Shown one piece after another: positions 20,235 to 28,798 of a stretch of DNA of 64,000 bases. Every line of letters starts with the position of its first letter. The first letter of the stretch is position 1. The position numbers and the translations under genes are program-made. The DNA comes from Elsinoe arachidis (lineage: Eukaryota > Ascomycota > Dothideomycetes > Myriangiales > Elsinoaceae): the NCBI GenBank assembly GCA_013372555.1, contig JAAPAX010000002.1:2914001-2978000 (forward strand), given 5' to 3'. The notes below the pieces were generated by a model, which made no database searches, was not told the origin of the DNA, and saw only the letters and a program-made list of their open reading frames with translations.

Positions 20235-21203
20235 TTGCAGAGGCTACAAGATCGAGCAATAGAATCGCTGGCCCGCAGATACACTGCTCGATCAGCAAGT
20301 GGAAGAGAACAGGCAAATACCACGCAGACACAACCTACAGCCCACGGATCCAGCAACGGTGTGCCAACGCAAGTTCGGTCAGAACAAAGTGGGGACCAGC
20401 GAATCGGGGCCGATCCAAGGAGCTTTCTTCCACAACCGAGAGTTCCCCAGAGCCACTGTATTTCCCAGTCCGTGATACAGCCGTCAGAGCCCAATTGGAA
20501 GTGTACGTACCGGAGATCACCACCGCCTCGCATAGGCACTGTTCATGCCGGCCAGCTTGTACCCCACAGATTGTACACTTGTCCGACATTCTACTTCGAA
20601 TCTTATGGCGGAAGGATTGCGATACAGTATTGGGCTGATTTTAGAGCTCCGTCCGAGATCACAGAAGCCGCGAGGATCATGCTTGAGTCGCACGACGACA
20701 CACCATGCTCGAACTGGTGCATCCTTCACTGCCGGGATCCGGAGTGGAGACACATAGAAATCCACGAGCCTGACTCAAAGACCAGGGACTGGTTCTCCCT
20801 ACCCCCGATCTTGGCCACCGTGAAAACACCTTGTCAAATGCGAACGATCCTGGGAAGGCATCCAAAGTTCATCAAGCTGACCCAGATCCGAATGGAGAAT
20901 ACCAGAATCGACGTGGAGCTCAATGATAGCCCTGTTCCTGGCAATCGGTGGCAGGAGCAACGGGATTATAACTAGCATCAAATGGAAAAAGTTGGGTTTG
21001 ACTGGCGAGTGGAGATCTTGCATGTGCATTGCTCGATGAGCAATTTCATCTCCAGCAGAAATACCGAGATCGACCGGTTCATCAAGCAAGCTGAAGCTCG
21101 CGGTATGGTGGTAACGCCAGAGATGGAGGCAGTGATTGATGACTGTCGGAGGAGAGCTGACAGTGATACCGTCTTTAGGCTTCTGTGGCAGGAGGAGCTC
21201 TGA
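20235..21203 (+). pseudogene. Tandem family 1, member H with in-frame stop
   Basis: The frame is one continuous reading unit except for a single TAG at 20973-20975. Before the stop: CPTFYFESYGGRIAIQYWAD and FRAPSEITEA (core), then CILHCRDPEW. After the stop the same frame continues RWRVEI-like sequence to AEARGMVVTPEMEAVIDDCR and RRADSDTVFRLL, which aligns with the C-terminal block of member G (AQEGIQWSAAELELINSWLR). So the 3' part is real family sequence cut off by one nonsense codon (a CAG-to-TAG change would suffice), unless an unseen intron removes it. There is no ATG upstream of the core in this frame, so the 5' exon is missing or unrecognised. Boundaries are approximate. Confidence 0.6.
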
Positions 21204-21706
21204 GTTGTGAGCGCTCACGAGCTGGCAGGGGTCGTTGCTGGAATGAGAGTGTAGTCATCGCGAATGTCGAAATTCATTCTTTGCCTGGTGCTCCTCTCCG
21301 AGTGTCGCGCAGATGACATTGTGTGACGGTTGGGGGTTCTCAGGGGTAGCTGACATGGCGGTACCCACCTTAAACCCAAAGCTTTTGACATGACAATAGC
21401 CCAAGCATGCCTCGTCCAGAAGTCGATATCTGGGTGATGGTGACATTTGAGGTGTAATGAAGTCTCATTCGGGCGGTGCGAGATCAGTAAGGGGCAATGT
21501 GATTGAGGTGAGTAAGCATTCAACCAGTCACTTCGTCTTTGAGCTTCACATGATATTTCACATGCCACTTCACATTCACATAACCATGCTCCCAACTGAT
21601 CTCATGGCGCACCTCTTGCCCCTCACATGCAGCTTCACACCTCTTCTTCATCCTTTCACACTCTCACACCACCACTATCTCTAACCATCCACTCACACCA
21701 CCAACC
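21204..21706. other. Intergenic spacer H-I
   Basis: The last 170 bp before member I are pyrimidine-rich with repeated TTCACA/TCACAC words, a typical fungal CT-rich leader. No gene. Confidence 0.4.
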
Positions 21707-22624
21707 ATGACCTCCATACCACCCTACGTCAACCCCACCTTCTCCCTCTCCACCCCATGCAAGCGCCTCAAGGTCCAATACTACGCCGACATCCTCGCCC
21801 CCGACGAAGAGACCGTAACCGACGACCTCGCCCTACACACCACCCTCTCCCAAACCCACACCCACCGCGAGCCCCAAATCCTCCACATCTGCGACCCCGA
21901 CCTCGACGGCTACCCCCTCCCCGACCTCCAATCCCTCGTCAGCACCACCCCTCTGGTCTCACTAAAAGCCGCTCTCCGCTCCCTCCCGCGTTACGAAGAG
22001 ACACTCCGCCTTGAAGCGAAGTACGATCATGAAATGCGCCTGCTCCGCCTCAAAGGACAGTTCCCTACAGGGGAGGAAAGATGGGTGCGCAATCTCAAGG
22101 AGGCGCAGGATAGGAGACAGCGCTTCCGTACTTTGCGGGCGGAGAAGAAGTTGCAGGAAGTGAAGGAGCGGACGTGGGAGGGGTGTGTGGCGGAGGTAGT
22201 GGTGCCGGAAGCGAGGAAGAGGGCGGAGAGGAGAGCGAGGAGGGAGGCTGCGAGGGAGGAGGAGGAGAGGAGGTGGGATGAGGGGAGGAGGGGGAGGTTG
22301 GTTGCTGCTGAGGAGAGGAGGGCGAGGGCGAGGGAGGCGGAGGCGGAGAGGGAGAGGGAGGCGAACGAGGCGAGGGAGGCGAAGGGGCGGGAGAAGGGGA
22401 GGGTGGATTCGCCGATGCAGGAGGCGAGGAGGACGTTGGCGGACTTGAATGTTTGGGAGAGGTTGGGGGTGGATGAGATGCGCGAGAGGAGGAGGGTGAG
22501 TAGGGAGGGGCCGAGGGTGGAGAAGAAGGAGAATTGGTATATGTTGAGTGCCAGTGTGAAGGGAAGGATCGTGGCTAATGGAGGATGGGCGGAGGTGCAG
22601 AGGAGGTATAAGCGACAGGGGTGA
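21707..22624 (+). CDS. Tandem family 1, member I, with Arg/Glu expansion
   Basis: 305 aa, the longest member; ATG follows a CT-rich leader (CCAACCATG). Core: RLKVQYYADILAPDEETVTD, then LHICDPDLDGYPLPDLQSLV, a variant of HCRDP that leans toward the NP-x-LDG form in K. Residues about 155-250 are an uninterrupted Arg/Glu/Ala run (ARKRAERRARREAAREEEER and onwards), predicted as a long charged helix. Coding-strand composition flips from C-rich (21707-21960) to almost pure G/A (22060-22600), so the charged run may be driven by DNA composition. Function unknown. Confidence 0.82.
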   Translation: MTSIPPYVNPTFSLSTPCKRLKVQYYADILAPDEETVTDDLALHTTLSQTHTHREPQILHICDPDLDGYPLPDLQSLVSTTPLVSLKAALRSLPRYEETLRLEAKYDHEMRLLRLKGQFPTGEERWVRNLKEAQDRRQRFRTLRAEKKLQEVKERTWEGCVAEVVVPEARKRAERRARREAAREEEERRWDEGRRGRLVAAEERRARAREAEAEREREANEAREAKGREKGRVDSPMQEARRTLADLNVWERLGVDEMRERRRVSREGPRVEKKENWYMLSASVKGRIVANGGWAEVQRRYKRQG

Positions 22625-23391
22625 TGGATTACGCAGGCGAGGTTGGATCGAGGAGGGACTCTGCCGGCTGTGGTCAAAGTCGGAAGCTGGAACGAGTGGT
22701 CGCGAGAAAACATGAGTCGGCCAGTCCAGGAAAGGTTCAGGATACTTTGACAAGCTGTGCAAGGCCGAAACTTGCGCTGCTAAACAGGGCAGCCAGGAGA
22801 TTGTGGTAAACTAAGAGGCCACATGATCTGCAGATCGAGAGATACCACCATACAATCATTAACGAACATGGAGCAGACATATATGCTCCTCATTATTTGG
22901 TCTTTGAAGCTGTCCAACATCATGCGTCTCTACCAGTATGGTCCACTAAAGACCATCTCCGACGTGCCGCTCGTGTCGGATGGCAGCATGAGGTTGAGCA
23001 CAGTTTCAAGATGTTTTGATCCCTCGTAGTGTGGAACGGATCATGTCGTCGAGGATACTAGACCAGAGCCATGGTTCGGCAGCCCGCTTGTGTTTGTGTT
23101 CGTTTGAATGATTGGCAAAAGTCAGACTGGACATATAAGACGGTGTCCGCTGTTGTGCAGCCTGCTTCACATGCTTATCGCGCTGGAAGGGGGATGTAGC
23201 GATTGGTGGAGGATGCTGTTGCTGCTGCTACGCTGTTGCACAAGCATGTCGCTCGCGTGGGAGATCACAAAACTGAGTGACCTCCTTGAGATGTTGGCGA
23301 TGTTGCTCGTCGCAGTCTTGCAGCGCTTTCATTGCCTTCGTCGACTCCTAGTGGATTGGCCTCCTTTGTCAACGATTGTAGCCGTTCAAGC
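22625..23391. other. Intergenic spacer I-J with duplicated promoter block
   Basis: 23069-23142 resembles 24279-24349 upstream of member K, including a TATA-like site. The rest shows no gene; the J frame opens at 23332 without an ATG until 23392. Confidence 0.5.
23069..23142 (+). promoter_or_regulatory. Promoter block of member J (TATA-like)
   Basis: Contains ACATATAAGA (23131-23140), 253 bp before the ATG of J. The block CCATG-TTCGG-GCCYGC-TTGTGTTYGTGT is shared with the region upstream of K at nearly the same distance, so the promoter was duplicated with the gene. Confidence 0.5.
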
Positions 23392-24105
23392 ATGACTGGC
23401 AGAGCGTCACGCAACACGCCATTCGCAAATCTGAAGGAGGTTGTGAAGTCTCCTTGTGGCCAAATGGAACTACAGTACTACGATGACACCTTGGCGCCCG
23501 ACGAGCTTACGACCATGGAGTTCATCGTCTTTGGTACCGGTTCAGGTTCCGTTCCTGGAACTGGAGGACGGGCGTTGGCAATTTGTTGTCCCGAGACCGA
23601 CGGCAATGGCTGTGGTCTGAAGGTAATCGTCCAGTCGACTCCAGTCGCCCAGCTTCGCGATCGACTGTGGAGACTAGACGAATTCCACCGCGATAGGGAG
23701 GCCCAGGACGTATACTACGCGGAGTTGAGGATGCTGCAGACTCGGGGTTTCGTACGTACCGGGTTTGAACCTGGCGTCGCTCGGTACAGCCTGACGTTAC
23801 AACGACGCCAGAACGCCCAGTATTGGCGAAAGTATGCGAAGGACCCTCGCTGGTATGTACCCGACGCAAGGATGCTCACAATCGCACAAGGGCCAGCTGC
23901 GGATGAAGAAAGGCGTAGGCGGCAGTTCCAGGCACTCATGGGCAGATTGAGAGATCGCTTGATGGGAGACGATGTGGTAGATCGTGTTGCGGCAAGTCGA
24001 GAGATGAAGCAGGAACAGCTAAGCTGGGGCTTCGACTTGACTGGGACACCCCTGGACGAGGTTACGAGAAGCAGGCTGATGCATCTACTCGGGCTCACCA
24101 CGTAG
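23392..24105 (+). CDS. Tandem family 1, member J (J/K subtype)
   Basis: 237 aa from ATG 23392 (MTGRASRNTPFANLKEVV). Core: GQMELQYYDDTLAPDELTTM; at the HCRDP position it has ICCPETDGNGCGLKVIVQST. Shared with K only: AQDVYYAELRMLQTRGFVRT and GFEPG, then EMKQEQLSWGFDLTGTPLDE near the end and a LLGL terminus. About half of the residues match K by eye, the closest pair in the array. The subtype lost the HCRDP box but keeps the YYDD-x-x-APDE core. No signal peptide. Function unknown. Confidence 0.85.
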   Translation: MTGRASRNTPFANLKEVVKSPCGQMELQYYDDTLAPDELTTMEFIVFGTGSGSVPGTGGRALAICCPETDGNGCGLKVIVQSTPVAQLRDRLWRLDEFHRDREAQDVYYAELRMLQTRGFVRTGFEPGVARYSLTLQRRQNAQYWRKYAKDPRWYVPDARMLTIAQGPAADEERRRRQFQALMGRLRDRLMGDDVVDRVAASREMKQEQLSWGFDLTGTPLDEVTRSRLMHLLGLTT

Positions 24106-24209
24106 TGTAAATAGGTTGCAAGTCCATGAGTACATCTCCGGCTGGATAGAAACCTCCGCCTCCAATAGTCAGCAACGAAGAGAAGCGAGGATCGCGACGT
24201 GCTCAGCTT

Positions 24210-24278
24210 GTGATGATGACACTCAGAGGTGAGTTGTTGCAGGCCAAACGGGAGGGTGACGTGTTTGCTGAGCCAATA
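24210..24278 (+). pseudogene. Relic of a J/K-type family-1 gene
   Basis: Translated in one frame it reads TLRGELLQAKREGDVFAEP. Member K has AMTDLREELLQATRQGDVLA followed by E at residues 189-209. Nucleotide identity is obvious too (GAGTTGTTGCAGGC, GAGGGTGACGTG versus CAGGGTGATGTG). The rest of the copy is gone; the fragment sits between J and K, immediately before the promoter block of K. Confidence 0.7.
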
Positions 24279-24349
24279 CCATGTTTCGGGGGCCTGCCTG
24301 TGTTCGTGTGCAGCGGGCCATTGGCGTTCTTTGAAAGGATATATAATGA
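24279..24349 (+). promoter_or_regulatory. Promoter block of member K (TATA-like)
   Basis: ATATATAA at 24339-24346, 236 bp before the ATG of K, within a block similar to the one upstream of J. Confidence 0.5.
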
Positions 24350-24581
24350 GGTCCATCGCCGTAGCACGGCCTGACATATGCACACTCGTGTTGTAAATTT
24401 GCGTCGGGCGATTGGCGAAGTAGAATGATGCTAGTACTGATAGGTCGTTGCATGTGGAGGAAGCTCTTCGTGGAAGTCCATAAATCTAGCTGGCTTCCTC
24501 GAGCTCTCTAGCACGCTGCTCCCTTCGCCCTTGCAGTGCCGTTCTCTTTCCACGAGTCCATCTATCGCATAGCGTTCCTCG

Positions 24582-25355
24582 ATGCCGACCTTCATTCAGC
24601 CAAGCACGGCGACTTGCGTGCGGATGCGTAGAGACTTCCAGAACTTCCGGGAACTGGTCACAACGCCTTGCAGACTCCTACAACTGCAATACTACGACGA
24701 CTCTAGCGCGCCAGACGAATTGACGATTCTGGAACACATCGTGTTCAGCCCATCTTGGGGCTCGCCTGGGAACGACTTTCTTTGGGCTTTGCCTGTATGC
24801 AACCCGTCCTTGGACGGCCACGGATGTGGCCTGAAGGAGATCGTCAGACAGACACCCCGGTGCCAGCTATGGAGACGTTTATGGGGATTGAATATCTTCA
24901 ACAGAGAACGAATCGCCGCAGACATTTACTATGCCGAAGTGAGGGCGATCGAGAGCCGAGGAGGGGTACGCACTGGGTTCGAGAGAGGTGCCGCGCGCTA
25001 TGCAGAAGTGGCGCAGCAGCGCGCAAATGCTCAATTCCACCGAAAACTTGGCAAACAGCAACTCGATTACATCTCTTGCCACCGTTGGATTGCGATTGCC
25101 GAGGGAGAGCAAGCGGAAGAGGAACAACGCAGGCGGTATTTCCAGCGTGCCATGACCGACCTAAGAGAGGAGTTGTTGCAGGCAACGCGGCAGGGTGATG
25201 TGCTTGCCGAAATCGCTGCCGGCCGCCAGATGAAGCGGGAGCAGTTGGATTGGGGGTTCGACCTGGGAGGAAACCGTCTTGACCAGGCATCGCGGAATAC
25301 ACTGAGAAGATTGCTCGGCTTGAGTGACGGAGCGAGGCCTGGTAACGAAGGGTGA
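24582..25355 (+). CDS. Tandem family 1, member K (J/K subtype)
   Basis: 257 aa, ATG at 24582 (MPTFIQPSTATCVRMRRD). Core: LLQLQYYDDSSAPDELTILE; the HCRDP position reads VCNPSLDGHGCGLKEIVRQT. Like J it has AADIYYAEVRAIESRGGVRT, GFERGAARYAE, a QAEEEQRRRYFQRAMTDLRE helix and REQLDWGFDLGGNRL, then a LLGL motif and a short extra tail. It is the last recognisable member of the array. The J and K starts are 1190 bp apart. Function unknown. Confidence 0.86.
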   Translation: MPTFIQPSTATCVRMRRDFQNFRELVTTPCRLLQLQYYDDSSAPDELTILEHIVFSPSWGSPGNDFLWALPVCNPSLDGHGCGLKEIVRQTPRCQLWRRLWGLNIFNRERIAADIYYAEVRAIESRGGVRTGFERGAARYAEVAQQRANAQFHRKLGKQQLDYISCHRWIAIAEGEQAEEEQRRRYFQRAMTDLREELLQATRQGDVLAEIAAGRQMKREQLDWGFDLGGNRLDQASRNTLRRLLGLSDGARPGNEG

Positions 25356-25681
25356 GGGCAGAGGAGAGGATAGAGCAAGAAATCCGTTGTGGAGGGTGAA
25401 GCCCAGTGTTGGATAGAGCGACATCATCAAGATGATAGAACGCTACAAGGTTCGCCCAGAAGTAAGCGATCCGGTCGGAAGGATAGAGACGCTATAGACA
25501 CTTTCATTGCCAGCTGTAGATTCGTACATAGGAGTCGTTTTGCTCAATACACAGCTTAGAAAAGTAGTATCGATTATCCCCCATATCGAGAGTCGTGTCC
25601 GTGGCGACGTTCCCATGTCTGACCATTCGTGCCTATTGCAAGTATGAATGTCATCCAGGTCATGTGCTCTCATTGACCGAC
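25356..25681. other. Intergenic, end of array
   Basis: No feature seen. Confidence 0.35.
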
Positions 25682-26155
25682 ATGGCTACACCGAGGATGG
25701 CAGGGCCAGGCACTGCTAGGGAGGACCCATTTGATCGTCCGTTCAGAGTGGGTGCGGCGCGTGCACAGCACCACAGGTCCTCAGAATATTCGAAAGTCAT
25801 GCACCGGGATGTCCTTGGAGACATGATTGAGATGGCTATGGAGCAAGCAGCGCAGACACGCTTATTGCTACAAGTCGAAGGTGAGTCCGACCGGGGAGAT
25901 GGACGTAGAGCATATGCGGCTCCGCAGTCACGTGATCTGCTGCTACCTGTCCGCTGATTTCGCACGACAGGACCCATGCGCCTCCGATTCGATCTGCAGG
26001 CATTGTTGTTGCAACGAAATGGCACAGACAGGCCCAGTCTATCGTTTGCGCCAACGTCGGCGATGAACCAGTACGCCGTGGACGGTTGGGAGAACGCATC
26101 GATCAAGCAGTGCGGCGTAACTTGTCAACGGTCACATGTGCCTCGTCGCAGATGA
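25682..26155 (+). CDS. Candidate small spliced gene, unknown
   Basis: Model join(25682..25880,25971..26155), 127 aa. Support is only structural: a GTGAGT donor at 25881, a CGCTGAT branch and a GACAG acceptor at 25970 remove 90 nt and join two coding-like stretches in frame (...RLLLQVEG to PMRLRFDLQALLLQRNGTDR). The N-terminus (MATPRMAGPGTAREDPFDRP) is Pro/Arg-rich; two Cys lie near the C-terminus (QCGVTCQR). It matches neither tandem family, has no signal peptide, and may be spurious. Confidence 0.35.
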
Positions 26156-28798
26156 AAAGCAGGAAAGATCCGGAGATGGTCATCAACGATCGACGTGAAG
26201 ATCTGGAGATCTGGTGGCAGGGGTGTGGGACCATCACACTGGACAGCTCAACACATCACGCGAAGTCCATCCGAAGTCGTCTGCCAGCCCATGAATATTA
26301 AGATCGGGGTGGATCGTATGCGAGAAGAGAGGGTTTCAGGCCGTGGTCACGCTCTCAAAGTGTGCATGAGGAGGATGCAGCCACGCAGCGTCCAGACAAA
26401 GCGCGGTCCCCCACGCACGAGTAGCTAGCTGCATGAGATTGCGTCTTTGCTCGGAAAAGCTCCTTTGAGCTATCCATCTGCAAGGGGTTTGTGCAACCAC
26501 GTTCTTCGGGTGTCGGAAATGGTACTGTAGAAGGGGGTCCACAGCACTCACTCGTGTCAAAATGCGGCGTGGACCTCTGCCATACAAACACGCGCCCATC
26601 CTGTGGATTAGTCCTGATAGACGTATCTCAGAATAGTACGACACTGTTGACCAGAAACACCGTTAAGATTCACGGCTAGTCGATCAAGCAATCTTACCAC
26701 TGTCGACTGCAGAGGATTGCGTCCTTCGTGTCAATCCACGAGCAGGAAGAGATGTCACGTGATGGCTTCGAAGCTTCACAGATGTGGGCTCAAAGCTCCC
26801 GGTCTAGGGCTTGTGTAGGGGCGAAGCAACAGCTCCCTGCAATTCACGCGACCATGGATCGCGAGTGACAGCTGGGCAGCCACCGTGCTTCATCACAACA
26901 AGCCCGAAATAGGTCTTTGGGATTTTGGTTGTGGTGGTAGAAGACGAAATTTTCCTTCTCAACAAGTCGCGGTCCGAATAGGACCATACTGGTGAAAGGA
27001 AATATCAACAACGCGGACGTGACCGTGGCCGAAAATGCGGCCGGAACCAATAAATGTTATGTGAATGCTGTGACGATTGAAATTTGAGAATTGGACAAAT
27101 CGGGAAAGCCATTGAGGAACAACACAGAGCGTGGGGATTTCACTCTACTGTCGCGTCTCTAGCGTGCGGTATTTACGGAGGCGTGGTACCTCGCAGGTCA
27201 TGTCGCAGCAATCCGAAAAGTGCCCTGAGCTGAAGCACACACAAGATGCGGTGGTAGGGGACGTGAAAATTCAATAGCATCTGCGACGGGCAAAGCCATG
27301 CATCAGAGACAATGCACCACGGCCAAAGTCGGATGCACAGTATGCCCACAATGACGATGTGCTGCTTCCAAGCCTGTTTTGTGCACGGTAACACGCAAGC
27401 AAGCCATGGACAAGCCATGCTGTCACCTGGACGGCCTCAAGGGTAACGCAAGCCTACATCATCGGTTCTGCCAGTTGACTCGTCGACGACCAACGAGACC
27501 CTGGCAGTTCCCATAGTTTCCACACGTCCAACGGGCAAGCGCGGGATTGTCCTGCAAGAGATCTCGAGTATCAAGAACATGTGATAGAGATACAGGCCGA
27601 AATGAACATGGTCAGCGTGGGGACGCGAAAGCGGTACACGAACGGACAAGACAGATGAATGGAACGTCGCGTTGAAATTGCTAGGTGACTTGCTTACCGT
27701 GACATGTGCAGAGACGAGAGTCGTGTTCGAGGTCTTTAATCAACAATAGTGCTGCAACGGGGCGAACTGTCCAGACCGGACCCAGAAGGCCAGCTGCCGA
27801 ACAGTTGCAGCTACCGAAATTTGTGTGGGAGCGGTGAGCTGCAGCAGTCGCAGGAGGGTGGGTTGTGGCCCACGGTCGTGAGAGTGTGTGAGCCAGTGTG
27901 GGAGGCTTCTGAGTCGCGGACCAGACCAGCAGAGGCTCACCCAGATCGTAGTCGCATGCAAGAGAAAAGACCAGCCCGCCCATCGCTCTTGGAACAGTAC
28001 ATCTCTCTGGTGTCCCGTCAGCACGGCGTGGAAGACCACCTCTCTTGCTTACACGACCATTCCAGCATCTTCATCTCGAAACCTGTTGCTCGAAGCCTCG
28101 CCTGTCGATCCCTGGATGACGCTGATCTGAAATTCGAGTTCAGGGTTGCACCGCCGCCATTCCCGTGACACATTTTTGCACTTGAGACGAACCAGAGGCA
28201 ACGGAGAAAAACCCAGTTTCCCTGTCTCCCAAAAGACTGCTTCGAAGCCGCCATCCCGGACCTCCGTCAAAATACCGCACCACCCACCACCCCTCTGCCA
28301 CCGCAAAATTCAATTTACTCCCTGCTAATTTCACAACAACACGTACACGCCTTCCACCACTTGCTGCATCCGTCACAGGATCACTTCCGACTTCATAAAG
28401 GACAGCGCCTCGAATCCTAGATCCCCCTGGGTCTGAAACCTAACACGAACAACTGTCTGGCTCCCTCAGCTCGCGCGTCATAGCCACAGCCCACCACACC
28501 TGCCTCACTTGCCTCACATAACCCTTCACTGCCGTACCGCTTTTACGACTGTAACCAAAAGACCCTGCGTCGACCCTCGAATATTCCAAACCAGTCAACA
28601 ACAGAGCATCCATTTTCCGCGCTCCTATTCCTCACATCACGTCACAAGATGCCTGGCTTGATATTATAACACGAGCTGGCCTTCGGGTCGAAGTTTTGCG
28701 CCGAGTAATACTCTGCAACGACTATCAATCTATACAATATCTGTGTGCACCAGCGCACGGTCAATCAACCACCAATATCTCATACACACTTCGCAGCA
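26156..28798. other. Long intergenic region
   Basis: 2.6 kb with only short ORFs on both strands, none with a recognisable motif or coherent splice pattern. The last 450 bp (28350-28798) are rich in CA/CT words and likely form the promoter and leader of the DUF2457 gene. No transposon features were seen. Confidence 0.45.

Larger units (their letters stand above)
24106..24581. other. Intergenic spacer J-K with gene relic and promoter
   Basis: Holds a C-terminal relic of another J/K-type copy (24210-24278) directly followed by the promoter block of K (24279-24349). Confidence 0.6.

Noticed and set aside
21962..22762. Long minus-strand ORFs opposite member I
   Set aside because: Low-complexity Pro/Leu/Arg or Ser/Leu translations of a purine tract.
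27681..28168. ORFs on both strands in the 26-28.8 kb region
   Set aside because: Short, overlapping on both strands, no motif; likely chance.
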